Part shown: in pieces, positions 1 through 7,214 of the stretch
How the letters are laid out: each line of letters starts with the position of its first letter
Numbering within the stretch: position 1 is the stretch's first letter
NCBI GenBank assembly: GCA_900751785.1
Contig: CAADSM010000101.1
Location: 1-44,738, forward strand
DNA from: Lachnospiraceae bacterium
GTDB lineage: Bacteria > Bacillota > Clostridia > Lachnospirales > Lachnospiraceae
Reading direction: 5' to 3'
DNA: 44,738 nucleotides
The notes under the pieces: generated by a model
Database searches by the model: none
Told to the model about the DNA's origin: nothing
Seen by the model: only the letters and a program-made list of their open reading frames with translations
Program-made: the position numbers and the translations under genes

Positions 1-1
1 G

Positions 2-415
2 GGGACCCGGGGTTTCCGCGGGAACCTGCCGGAGCACAAGATCGTGATGTGGCTGGACAGCCAGAAGACATACCGGATCTTTGAGAACCTGATCGTCAAT
101 ATCACTAAGTATGCCATGCCGCATACAAGGGTGTATATCGAGATGGCAGAGACGGAGAACGACGTCCGAATCTCCATGAAAAATGTGTCGGCTTCTGAAC
201 TGGACTTCAATGTGGATGAGATCACGGACCGGTTCGTGCGCGGCGACTCTTCGAGAAACACAGAAGGCTCCGGGCTGGGGCTTGCCATTGCGAAGAGTTT
301 CGTAGAGCTGCAGCACGGGTCGATCAAGATCTCGACCGAGGCAGATCTGTTCAAGGCGGATATCACTCTGCCGAAGACGGAGATCCCGGAAGGGGCGGAG
401 ACGACGCCTGCATAG
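2..415 (+). CDS. Sensor histidine kinase, C-terminal fragment (5' end off the window)
   Basis: The frame is open from base 2, so the gene begins outside the window and only about 137 C-terminal residues remain. They form the HATPase_c ATP-binding domain: an N-box-like segment (ENLIVNITKYA, around base 90), an F-box-like FVRGDSS, and a clear G2 box GSGLGLAIAKS near base 270. The usual DxGxG G1 box is replaced by a KNVSASELDF-like stretch, a variant I associate with Clostridial membrane histidine kinases. The sensor, TM and phospho-acceptor His regions are missing, so the signal and the partner regulator cannot be named. The family autophosphorylates on His and passes phosphate to a response regulator. 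The first ~40 bases are G/C-rich and sit at a contig edge, so they may be low quality. Confidence 0.85.
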   Translation, partial: GTRGFRGNLPEHKIVMWLDSQKTYRIFENLIVNITKYAMPHTRVYIEMAETENDVRISMKNVSASELDFNVDEITDRFVRGDSSRNTEGSGLGLAIAKSFVELQHGSIKISTEADLFKADITLPKTEIPEGAETTPA

Positions 416-505
416 GGGACGGCATGCTGCTATCCGGCGCTGCCCCGTGGATGGCTGCCCCACACGGAAGCACTTGCGGGCACGCCAGAAAAATAGTGAA
501 ATGAG

Positions 506-550
506 CCCCTGCGTGTGGTACTATGAAAATGTATCAAGCGCAGGGGTTTT
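506..550 (+). terminator. Possible intrinsic terminator after the histidine kinase
   Basis: CCCCTGCG (506-513) is perfectly complementary to CGCAGGGG (539-546), which runs straight into TTTT. The 25-nt loop is long for a terminator, so this may instead be a leader hairpin of the next gene, whose ribosome site starts ~35 nt downstream. Only the stem and the T-run are seen directly. Confidence 0.45.
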
Positions 551-594
551 TACTGCCCGGCGGGATAAAAAGTAAATGCGAGGAGGATCAAGGT

Positions 595-1275
595 ATGAGG
601 TATGAGATCAAAGGAGAGACGCTCCCGGTAGCAATTTGCTATCTGGAAGGCGGAGAGCAGATGATAACAGAGCGGGGATCTATGAGCTGGATGTCGCCTA
701 ACATGAAGATGGAGACGACGACAGGCGGAGGGATCGGCAAAGCACTGGGAAGGATGTTTGCGGGAGAGGCAATCTTTCAGAACCGCTATACGGCGCAGGG
801 CGGCAATGGGCTGATCGCATTTGCATCGAGCTTCCCGGGACAGATCAAGGCATATGAGATCGGACCGGGGCGGGAGATCATCGTTCAGAAATCAGGATTC
901 CTTGCGGCAGAGGCAGGCGTGGAGCTGTCCGTATTTTTTCAGAAGAGACTCGGAGCGGGATTCTTCGGCGGAGAGGGCTTTATTATGCAGCGGCTTTCAG
1001 GGCAGGGCACAGCATTCCTTGAGTTCGACGGGCACGTGGTCGAGTATGACTTACAGCCTGGGCAGCAGATTGTTGTGGATACCGGATATCTGGCGGCTAT
1101 GGACGGATCATGCGACATAGAGATCAAGACGGTTCCCGGGATCAAAAATATGGTATTCGGCGGAGAAGGAGTGTTCAACACAGTCGTGACCGGACCGGGG
1201 CGCGTATGGCTCCAGACGATGCCGATCTCGAATGTGGCCCAGCTGATCTTAAGCTTCATGCCGCCGAAGTCTTGA
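595..1275 (+). CDS. AIM24 / TIGR00266 family protein
   Basis: This 226-residue protein has the repeated Gly-rich beta-strand pattern of the AIM24 (DUF124, TIGR00266) family, for example GGGIGKALGRMFAGE, then FGGEGFIMQRLSGQG and VFGGEGVFNT. The family forms a barrel of tandem beta repeats resembling the TRAP fold. Its bacterial function is not established. The frame is open from 523, but I place the start at ATG 595 because GAGGAGGA lies 6-14 nt upstream and the protein then begins MRYEIKGETLPVAICYL, as expected for a beta-rich start. There is no signal peptide or TM segment, so it is probably cytoplasmic. It stands alone, 180 nt after the kinase, and ends 19 nt before a large palindrome at 1294. 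Confidence 0.85.
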   Translation: MRYEIKGETLPVAICYLEGGEQMITERGSMSWMSPNMKMETTTGGGIGKALGRMFAGEAIFQNRYTAQGGNGLIAFASSFPGQIKAYEIGPGREIIVQKSGFLAAEAGVELSVFFQKRLGAGFFGGEGFIMQRLSGQGTAFLEFDGHVVEYDLQPGQQIVVDTGYLAAMDGSCDIEIKTVPGIKNMVFGGEGVFNTVVTGPGRVWLQTMPISNVAQLILSFMPPKS

Positions 1276-1293
1276 TTTTGTGAAAAAAATGTG

Positions 1294-1334
1294 ATTGGGG
1301 ACGTAGTAAAATTCAATTTTACTACGTCCCCAAT
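1294..1334. repeat. Palindromic hairpin element, copy A of 3
   Basis: Two 20-nt arms (1294-1313 and 1315-1334) are perfectly complementary around a single central C at 1314. The core is GGGGACGTAGT ... ACTACGTCCCC. The element lies 19 nt after the AIM24 stop and 50 nt before the end of the convergent hydG, where it could act as a bidirectional transcription end. No strong T-run follows on either strand. Copies B and C are at 31164-31208 and 44537-44585. Confidence 0.9.
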
Positions 1335-1384
1335 TGTAGTTTTATGTGTTTTTAAGTCGAAATAGATCAACGTCTGACGTCTGT

Positions 1385-2806
1385 TTAGAAACGAAAATCT
1401 CTCCTGTTATCCTGCTCGATCAGCTGCAGATTCTCGAGCACGGTCTTTCTCACTTTTTCGTTCGGTACATTGAGCACCTCTTTTTCGATCAGCCGGTCTC
1501 CCAGAGCCTTTGTCTCAGGGGAGGCATAGTCCATCAGATACTCTTTCAATGTCATCAGGGCATTCGGATGGCAGCAGTTCTGGATCTGCCCGCTCTTGCA
1601 CAGTGACATGAAGCGGTCGCCCGTGCGTCCTGCCCTGTAGCATGCGGTACAGAAGCTGGGGATGTAGTCCATCTCCATGAGCCAGCGGACGACCTCGTCA
1701 AGCGTGCGGTTGTCGCTGACGTCGAACTGCTCGGAGCTCTCATCCTCCGGCTCCGGCTCGTAGTAGCCGCCCACGCTCGTGCGGGATCCGCCGCTGATCT
1801 GTGAGATACCGAGATGGAGGGCGCGCTCCCGGCATTTTTTGCCCTCCCGGGTGGAAATGATCATGCCTGTGTACGGCACGGCGATGCGGATGCAGGCAAT
1901 GATCTTGAGGAAGGTGTCGTCATCGATCCCGTTGTCAAATTCTTCCGGATTGATGTCATCCGCGTGCTTCAGCCTTGGAACACTGATCGTGTGCGGCCCT
2001 ACGCCGAATGCTGCCTCAAGGTGCTCGGCATGCATCAGGAGCCCGGCAAACTCATAGCGGTATTTGTCAAGGCCGAAGAGTACGCCCAGGCCTACGTCGT
2101 CAATACCGCCCTCCATGGCACGGTCCATGGCTTCGGTGTGGTAGTTGTAGTCGTGCTTCGGCCCGGTGGGATGGAGCTCCAGATAGCTCTCCTTGTGATA
2201 AGTCTCCTGGAAGAGGATGTAGGTTCCGATCCCCGCCTCTTTCAGAAGGCGGTAGTTGTCCACCGTGGTGGCTGCGATATTGATATTGACGCGGCGGATC
2301 GCCCCGTTCTTGTGCTTGATGCTGTAGATCGTGTCGATGGATTTCAGATAATAGTCCATCGTGTTGCGGACCGGATCCTCCCCTGCCTCCAGCGCCAGGC
2401 GCTTGTGGCCCATATCCTGGAGAGCGATCACCTCACGGCGGATGTCCTCCTGGGAGAGCTGCTTGCGGGGGATGTGTTTGTTCTTCGCGTGATATGGGCA
2501 GTAGGTGCATCCGTTGATGCAGTAGTTGGACAGATACAGCGGAGCGAACATGACGATCCGGTTGCCGTAGAAGTCCTTCTTGATCTGCTCTGCCAGCTTA
2601 TAAATCTCCTGATTTTTCTCTTCGATCGGACAGGCAAGAAGAACAGAGGCTTCTCTGTGGGTCAGCCCTTTTCTCTTTTTTGCCTTCTCGATGATGGCGT
2701 CGATCAGTTCAACATTTTCTTTGTTTTCATCTGCGTAGGCAAGAGTTTCCAGGATCTCTTCGTGATTGATGAAATCGTCTGCGCATTTAGAATTGACATC
2801 GTACAT
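1385..2806 (-). CDS. hydG: [FeFe]-hydrogenase H-cluster maturase HydG (radical SAM tyrosine lyase)
   Basis: This 473-residue protein matches HydG in length and motifs. The radical-SAM cluster motif is CINGCTYC (Cys96, Cys100, Cys103). The auxiliary-cluster region near the C-terminus starts CTACYRAGRTGDRFM (Cys386, Cys389), followed by a Cys-rich CKSGQIQNCCH stretch. HydG cleaves tyrosine with SAM to supply the CO and CN ligands of the H-cluster in a Fe(CO)2(CN) synthon. Start ATG 2806 follows GAGGAGG by 7-8 nt. It is the last gene of a minus-strand operon (TM1266-type regulator, hydE, hydG), 57 nt after hydE. hydF and the hydrogenase itself are not in the window. Confidence 0.97.
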   Translation of the reverse strand: MYDVNSKCADDFINHEEILETLAYADENKENVELIDAIIEKAKKRKGLTHREASVLLACPIEEKNQEIYKLAEQIKKDFYGNRIVMFAPLYLSNYCINGCTYCPYHAKNKHIPRKQLSQEDIRREVIALQDMGHKRLALEAGEDPVRNTMDYYLKSIDTIYSIKHKNGAIRRVNINIAATTVDNYRLLKEAGIGTYILFQETYHKESYLELHPTGPKHDYNYHTEAMDRAMEGGIDDVGLGVLFGLDKYRYEFAGLLMHAEHLEAAFGVGPHTISVPRLKHADDINPEEFDNGIDDDTFLKIIACIRIAVPYTGMIISTREGKKCRERALHLGISQISGGSRTSVGGYYEPEPEDESSEQFDVSDNRTLDEVVRWLMEMDYIPSFCTACYRAGRTGDRFMSLCKSGQIQNCCHPNALMTLKEYLMDYASPETKALGDRLIEKEVLNVPNEKVRKTVLENLQLIEQDNRRDFRF

Positions 2807-2863
2807 GATAAAATATCCTCCTCATATATGTTTTACTCAGCGAAATGTTTATGGTGTGAACAG

Positions 2864-3928
2864 TCAGGGATGCAGATTCAGGGAGTCGCCCCGGGAGACC
2901 GCGATGCGGTATCCAATGGACTGCATCCTCTGCTCCAGACTCTGCAGGCTCTCGGCTGCCTCGCTGCCTGTGCAGAGCTTGTTGTCGTACAGCAGATACT
3001 TCTCTCTCACCTGCGGGGGCGACAGATTCGGCATTACCACGTTCGCCCCGGCGAGGATCCCCTTTTCCCTGCCGTCCGCCGCGATGGTGCCCAGCGCCGT
3101 GGTCGCGGGAAGCAGGATCTTCGGGATCATGAGCCTGATCAGTCCGAGCAGGAAAAGCGTGAGCTCCAGAGTTCCCGCGGGCCTGCCGGCAAAGGGGGTA
3201 TCGTGGTGAGGGATGAAAGGTCCGATCCCTGCCATCTGTGGATCCAGCTTTTTTAGGAAGAGCATGTCGTCCGCCAGATTTTCTGCTGTCTGGTAAGGCG
3301 AGCCGACCATGAATCCGGTTCCAACCTGATAGCCGATCTCCTTTAGCTCCCACAGACATTGCTGACGGTGGGCTGCGCTCAGAGACGGCGGGTGCAGCAT
3401 ACGGTAGTGGGCTGCATCAAAGGTCTCGTGCCGGAGAAGATAGCGGTCCGCTCCGGCGTCGAAGAAGCGCTGGAAGCTTTTGCGCGGCAGTTCTCCGACA
3501 GACAGCGTGACTGCGCAGTCCGGCCAGGAGGTATGGATCTCGGAAATGATCTCCGCCATCCGGTCCTCGTTAAACCAGCCGTCCTCCCCGCCCTGCAGGA
3601 CGAAGGTGCGGAATCCCAGATCGTATCCGCTCTCGCAGCAGGAGAGGATCTGCTCTTTTGTGAGGCGGTAGCGGACCGCGTTCTGATTACTTCGGCGTAT
3701 GCCGCAGTAGAAGCAGTCGTTTCGGCAGTAATTGGTAAATTCGATCAGCCCGCGGATATAGACATCATGTCCGTAGTGATGGATCCGGACCTCACGGGCG
3801 CAGCTGAACAGATATTCTGAGAGCTCCGGCGTGCGCCCGCGGATCAGCCTGATCCACTCATCGCGGCTGAGAGACTGCGTGTCAGCCAGGCGGTCGATCA
3901 GTTCACAGCCCTGTCTGAAGCTCAGCAT
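2864..3928 (-). CDS. hydE: [FeFe]-hydrogenase H-cluster maturase HydE (radical SAM)
   Basis: This 354-residue radical-SAM protein of the HydE/BioB-like fold has the cluster motif CRNDCFYC at Cys68, Cys72 and Cys75, followed by GIRRSN, which is typical of HydE. Downstream are SAM/barrel motifs such as FVLQGGEDGWF and GTGFMVGSPYQT. HydE acts on the HydG product during assembly of the diiron subcluster and its dithiomethylamine bridge. ATG 3928 overlaps the stop codon of the upstream TM1266-type gene by 7 nt, and an AGGAAA site sits within that gene's end, so translation is probably coupled. hydG follows. The three genes form one expression unit under the promoter and leader at 4174-4407. Confidence 0.96.
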   Translation of the reverse strand: MLSFRQGCELIDRLADTQSLSRDEWIRLIRGRTPELSEYLFSCAREVRIHHYGHDVYIRGLIEFTNYCRNDCFYCGIRRSNQNAVRYRLTKEQILSCCESGYDLGFRTFVLQGGEDGWFNEDRMAEIISEIHTSWPDCAVTLSVGELPRKSFQRFFDAGADRYLLRHETFDAAHYRMLHPPSLSAAHRQQCLWELKEIGYQVGTGFMVGSPYQTAENLADDMLFLKKLDPQMAGIGPFIPHHDTPFAGRPAGTLELTLFLLGLIRLMIPKILLPATTALGTIAADGREKGILAGANVVMPNLSPPQVREKYLLYDNKLCTGSEAAESLQSLEQRMQSIGYRIAVSRGDSLNLHP

Positions 3929-4173
3929 ATGTTTTTCCTGTAAATTGTTTTAGTGCTCACGCCTGGCAGCATCCCCAGCTTGCCTGAGAGCGCGCTGATG
4001 ACATTGCCGGGTGCGTCCATCGCCACGCTGATGACGTGGATCCCTTTTTCGCGGTACGGTATGCCCATCCTGCCGATGAGGTATTCACCGTACTCGCTCA
4101 GCAGATGATTCAGTTCATCCACGGATTCCCGGTTTTCCAGGATGATCCCGATCAGAGCGATCCTTGTTTCCAT
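3922..4173 (-). CDS. TM1266-type iron-only hydrogenase system regulator
   Basis: This 83-residue ACT-like protein (METRIALIGIILENRESV...) belongs to the small family often annotated as the iron-only hydrogenase system regulator (TM1266). I chose ATG 4173 rather than the far upstream open-frame start: GGGAGG lies 7 nt before it, whereas ATG 4179 would leave only 1 nt of spacing. The family is found beside hydE/hydG/hydF. Its role as a regulator is inferred from fold and context rather than shown. It has no DNA-binding domain, so it probably binds a small ligand or a partner. It is the first gene of the hyd operon, overlaps hydE by 7 nt, and is preceded by a long leader with an intrinsic terminator. 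Confidence 0.88.
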   Translation of the reverse strand: METRIALIGIILENRESVDELNHLLSEYGEYLIGRMGIPYREKGIHVISVAMDAPGNVISALSGKLGMLPGVSTKTIYRKNIC

Positions 4174-4250
4174 TTGCATTCCTCCCTGTTGATAAAATAT
4201 GCGGCTGTACGTTCTCTCTGTGCGGCGGATGGCCGGGAGCGGAATAAAGT

Positions 4251-4281
4251 AAAAAATACCCGCGCCGCGGAGGCGCAGGTA
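4251..4281 (-). terminator. Intrinsic terminator inside the hyd operon leader (attenuator)
   Basis: Read on the minus strand, TACCTGCGCC (4281-4272) pairs over 10 bp with GGCGCGGGTA (4266-4257), with one G-U pair and a 5-nt loop, followed by six T (4256-4251). It lies after the hyd promoter and 78 nt before the TM1266-type start, so transcripts would end here unless the hairpin is prevented. The 5' arm can instead pair with an upstream AGGCGCA (4332-4326), a plausible antiterminator. Confidence 0.8.
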
Positions 4282-4289
4282 TACCAAAA

Positions 4290-4332
4290 GAAAGGGAGGC
4301 TCTCCCTTTTCATTTTCCCGATATTTGCGCCT
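4290..4332 (-). promoter_or_regulatory. Candidate cis-regulatory leader RNA (hairpin plus antiterminator segment)
   Basis: Between the hyd promoter and its terminator, the minus-strand RNA has an 8-bp AAAGGGAG/CTCCCTTT hairpin (about 4291-4309). Before it is AGGCGCA (4332-4326), exactly complementary to TGCGCCT in the terminator's 5' arm. That is the layout of a two-state riboswitch or protein-controlled attenuator. I do not recognise a named riboswitch class here. Confidence 0.5.
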
Positions 4333-4378
4333 TATTGCTCAGGAAATACCTTTGCAGTCAGAACGTATGTCTTCCTTC

Positions 4379-4407
4379 AGTATAGCACAGCGGCGGAAAT
4401 TCCTCAA
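4379..4407 (-). promoter_or_regulatory. Sigma-A-type promoter of the hyd maturation operon
   Basis: On the minus strand, TTGAGG (4407-4402) and TATACT (4384-4379) are separated by exactly 17 bp. Transcription would start near 4372, giving a ~200-nt leader before the TM1266-type gene. It is divergent from the acylphosphatase promoter ~20 bp away. Confidence 0.75.
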
Positions 4408-4427
4408 CGGAAAAGCAGGGCTCTTCA

Positions 4428-4456
4428 TTGATTTTCGCGCCCGTACACGCTACAAT
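4428..4456 (+). promoter_or_regulatory. Sigma-A-type promoter of the acylphosphatase-proC-trxB group
   Basis: TTGATT (4428-4433) and TACAAT (4451-4456) have 17 bp spacing on the plus strand. The acylphosphatase starts ~80 nt downstream. Confidence 0.65.
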
Positions 4457-4542
4457 AAAAAACAGGCAGATTCATTTATGGAACGGCGGCAGGCGCCGCA
4501 GTGAAATGAAGATGTGCAGAAGATTTATGGGAGGACAGGCGT

Positions 4543-4812
4543 ATGGCAGAGGTCAGAAAACATATTGTATTTTACGGCCGCGTTCAGGGCGTGGGGTTCA
4601 GGTATACCGCCAAATATCTGGCCCAGTCGATGGAGCTGACAGGCTGGGTGCAGAATGAGTGGGACGGGACTGTCACGATGGAAGTACAGGGGAGAGAAAC
4701 GCTCATCAATAAGCTGCTGGTCGGTCTGAACAGCAACCGTTTTATCACGATAGAGTGGATGGACACGAAAGAAATCCCGCTTGAGGAGGAGCGAAGCTTT
4801 TCCGTACGGTGA
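4543..4812 (+). CDS. acyP: Acylphosphatase
   Basis: This 89-residue protein has the full family length and signature: YGRVQGVGFRY near the N-terminus, with catalytic Arg20, and GWVQNEWDG with catalytic Asn38. It hydrolyses carboxyl-phosphate bonds of acyl phosphates such as acetyl phosphate or 1,3-bisphosphoglycerate in the cytoplasm. Start ATG 4543 follows GGGAGG by 8 nt. proC begins 65 nt downstream. The two may be co-transcribed from the promoter at 4428, but no functional link is evident. Confidence 0.95.
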   Translation: MAEVRKHIVFYGRVQGVGFRYTAKYLAQSMELTGWVQNEWDGTVTMEVQGRETLINKLLVGLNSNRFITIEWMDTKEIPLEEERSFSVR

Positions 4813-4877
4813 AACGGAGCGGCCCGCGTCAGCGAGGAGTGAATTTTGAATATGACAAAACAGGAGGTACGCATATC

Positions 4878-5672
4878 ATGAAATTAGGATTTATCGGAAC
4901 AGGCAACATGGCGGGAGCCATAATGGGAGGAATCATCAGAGAGGGGATCATCGCTCCGGAAGAGATCATCGGGGCGGATATCCTGGAAGCAGGAAGGAAC
5001 CGGGTGAGAGAGACATACGGGATCAATGTCACTGCTGACAACAGGGAGGCGGCAGCGGCATCAGACGTGCTCGTTCTCTCAGTGAAGCCCCAGTTTTATG
5101 AGGGGACGATCCAGGAGATCAGGGACTGTATCACAGAAGAGAAGATCATCGTGACCCTCGCGCCGGGCAAGACGCTTGAATGGCTCGAGGAGCAGTTCGG
5201 AAAACCGGTGAAGATCGTGCGCACGATGCCGAATACGCCGGCTCTCGTGGGCGAGGGTATGACGGCTGCATGCCCGAACCAGTATGTCACACAGGAGGAA
5301 AAGGACTATATCCTTAAGATACTCAGCGCCTTCGGAAAGGTGGAGGTTGTCCCGGAGCGCCTGATCGACGCGGTCGTCGCAGTCAGCGGAAGCTCTCCGG
5401 CGTACGTATTCATGCTCATCGAAGCTATGGCGGACGCTGCGGTCGCGGAGGGAATGCCAAGGCCGCAGGCCTATGAGTTCGCCGCGCAGGCTGTCTACGG
5501 AAGCGCTAAGATGGTCCTTGAGACAGGAAAGCATCCGGGAGAACTCAAAGATATGGTATGCTCTCCGGCAGGGACGACCATAGAGGCAGTGAGAGTCCTT
5601 GAGAAAGAGGGATTCCGCAGCTCTGTGATGGAGGCGATGAAGGTATGTGCCGATGTGTCGAGAAACCTGTAA
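4878..5672 (+). CDS. proC: Pyrroline-5-carboxylate reductase
   Basis: This 264-residue protein has the ProC N-terminal Rossmann motif MKLGFIGTGNMAGAI and the C-terminal dimer/active-site signature (VAVSGSSPAYVF and SPAGTTIEAVRVLE). It catalyses the last step of proline synthesis, reduction of pyrroline-5-carboxylate with NAD(P)H. The frame is open from 4809, but ATG 4878 has AGGAGG 10 nt upstream and gives the standard N-terminus. It lies between acyP and trxB with short gaps, probably in one transcript. Confidence 0.97.
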   Translation: MKLGFIGTGNMAGAIMGGIIREGIIAPEEIIGADILEAGRNRVRETYGINVTADNREAAAASDVLVLSVKPQFYEGTIQEIRDCITEEKIIVTLAPGKTLEWLEEQFGKPVKIVRTMPNTPALVGEGMTAACPNQYVTQEEKDYILKILSAFGKVEVVPERLIDAVVAVSGSSPAYVFMLIEAMADAAVAEGMPRPQAYEFAAQAVYGSAKMVLETGKHPGELKDMVCSPAGTTIEAVRVLEKEGFRSSVMEAMKVCADVSRNL

Positions 5673-5714
5673 ACGCAGAGTACAGAAAATAAGACGAAAA
5701 AGGAGGCTTGGATT

Positions 5715-6623
5715 ATGTATGATATTGGAATCATCGGCGGAGGGACCGCCGGAATGACTGCCGCGATTTACGGACAGAGAGCCGGAAAGCGGACGGTGAT
5801 CATAGAGGGAGGAACATTCGGCGGGCAGATCACATCTTCCCCCAATGTTGAGAATTATCCGGGGATCACAAGCGTGAGCGGGAGTGAGTTTTCTATGAAC
5901 CTGCTTGATCAGGCGATGAAGCTCGGAGCGGAGACTGAGACAGAGCGTGTGACAGGGATCCGCGACGAGGGAACGGTCAAGGTGATCGAGACGACAGGAC
6001 GGGAATACCCGTGCCGAAGCGTGATCCTGGCTACCGGGGTGACGCACCGCCATCTCGGTGTGCCGAATGAGGAGAGACTGACAGGGGCAGGTGTTTCCTA
6101 CTGTGCTACCTGTGACGGCGCATTTTTCAGAGGGAGGGATGTGGCTGTCGTGGGAGGCGGGAGCACGGCGCTGCAGGATGCAGAGTTCCTCTGCAATTAC
6201 TGCCGGAAGGTATATCTCATCCACCGCAGAGATGAATTTCGCGGGGAGGAGAGCATCGTAAAAAGGCTACGCGGGAAAGATAACATCGAGTTTGTATTAA
6301 GCACTGTAGTGAAAGAGATCGTTGGGGATATGGCTGTTGAAGGGCTTGTCCTGAATAATAAGAAGACGGGAGAAGACTTCAGAATCGACGTGGCAGGAGT
6401 GTTCATCGCGGTTGGACAGATCCCGCAGAATGAGATATTCGCGGATACTGTCAAGCTGGATGCCGGCGGCTTCATACTTGCAGCAGAGGACTGCATGACG
6501 TCATGCCCGGGGATCTTCGCCGCAGGCGACTGCAGGACGAAGGAAGTACGGCAGCTCACAACAGCGGCGGCGGACGGCGCTGTGGCAGCGCTGGCCGCGT
6601 GCAGGTATGTGGCGGAGAACTGA
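5715..6623 (+). CDS. trxB: Thioredoxin-disulfide reductase (TrxB family)
   Basis: This 302-residue FAD/NAD(P)H flavoprotein has an N-terminal FAD motif GIIGGGTAGMTAAIYG, redox-active CATC (Cys130, Cys133), the NADPH fold VVGGGSTALQDAEFL and HRRDEFR (which points to NADPH), and a C-terminal FAD site GIFAAGDC. The layout and length are standard for low-molecular-weight thioredoxin reductase, and the cysteine pair lies in the NADPH domain as usual. No thioredoxin gene is nearby. It could be a paralogue serving another glutaredoxin or thioredoxin-like partner. AGGAGG precedes ATG 5715 by 8 nt. It ends before a strong bidirectional terminator. Confidence 0.92.
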   Translation: MYDIGIIGGGTAGMTAAIYGQRAGKRTVIIEGGTFGGQITSSPNVENYPGITSVSGSEFSMNLLDQAMKLGAETETERVTGIRDEGTVKVIETTGREYPCRSVILATGVTHRHLGVPNEERLTGAGVSYCATCDGAFFRGRDVAVVGGGSTALQDAEFLCNYCRKVYLIHRRDEFRGEESIVKRLRGKDNIEFVLSTVVKEIVGDMAVEGLVLNNKKTGEDFRIDVAGVFIAVGQIPQNEIFADTVKLDAGGFILAAEDCMTSCPGIFAAGDCRTKEVRQLTTAAADGAVAALAACRYVAEN

Positions 6624-6670
6624 CGGAAAAATATAGGGAATAGCCGGCGCAGAGAAACGCCGGGAAAAGA

Positions 6671-6706
6671 AAAACGAGAGTGGGGCAAAAGCTTCACTCT
6701 CGTTTT
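6671..6706. terminator. Bidirectional intrinsic terminator between trxB and a convergent gene
   Basis: AAAACGAGAGTG (6671-6682) is perfectly complementary over 12 bp to CACTCTCGTTTT (6695-6706). T-runs follow on both strands (TTTTGATTTT on plus, TTTTTCTTTT on minus). It serves trxB on plus and the small membrane protein gene on minus, whose stop is only 5 nt away. Confidence 0.92.
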
Positions 6707-6710
6707 GATT

Positions 6711-7211
6711 TTAATCGCGGTACATCTTCATTCCCATCCACTGCTGCATCTGATCCAGCATCTTTGCATCCGGTTCGATGTAGATGGAGGTATTCTTTTT
6801 GTCTACAGGGATCATGATCGAATATACATTGGCATTTTTCTTCCCGGAAGAAAAGTCGTGTACCTTTTCAGCGCGGTAAGAATTTAGCCTCGGGGAATCC
6901 TTCGGCGCGATGATCTCGGCGTTCTGGATATCGATATTCAGGCGCGGTTTACGTTTTGAACGGTTGTAGATGATGTCGATCTGCAGGTCGTGGTTCAGCA
7001 GAGTGTATTCATACTCCACGCTGAGCCGCGGAAAGATCAGGTAGTAAGCCGCAAGGGCGATGAGCACGGCGACAAAGACGGCAAGAAAGCCGATAAAAGG
7101 CATTCCGAAAAAGATGACCGCCACGATCAGCAGGATGATAAGGATCCTGACCGGAAGATCGTACGGCTTTGGCCGGCGTGCTACAAGCAGTTCATATAAT
7201 GCGTCATTCAT
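6711..7211 (-). CDS. Small membrane protein, DUF6106-like
   Basis: This 166-residue protein has a short cytosolic N-terminus (MNDALYELLVARRPKPYDL), two adjacent hydrophobic helices at about residues 22-60, then a beta-rich soluble domain. The start and overall layout resemble the DUF6106 family of Lachnospiraceae, but I assign that from memory only. Function is unknown. It starts 4 nt after the PucR-type regulator stop, so the two are probably co-transcribed. Confidence 0.7.
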   Translation of the reverse strand: MNDALYELLVARRPKPYDLPVRILIILLIVAVIFFGMPFIGFLAVFVAVLIALAAYYLIFPRLSVEYEYTLLNHDLQIDIIYNRSKRKPRLNIDIQNAEIIAPKDSPRLNSYRAEKVHDFSSGKKNANVYSIMIPVDKKNTSIYIEPDAKMLDQMQQWMGMKMYRD

Positions 7212-7214
7212 TGT

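Noticed and set aside
1814..3256. A 480-codon plus-strand frame over hydE and hydG.
   Set aside because: Shadow: hydE and hydG motifs are conserved on the minus strand with good ribosome sites.
4290..4332. A known riboswitch (TPP, SAM, FMN, Moco or THF type).
   Set aside because: None of the conserved core motifs I know for these could be found in the leader; only the attenuator architecture is supported.
5079..6224. A 381-codon minus-strand frame across proC and trxB.
   Set aside because: It crosses two well-supported genes on the plus strand and shows a His/Arg-rich composition typical of antisense shadows.
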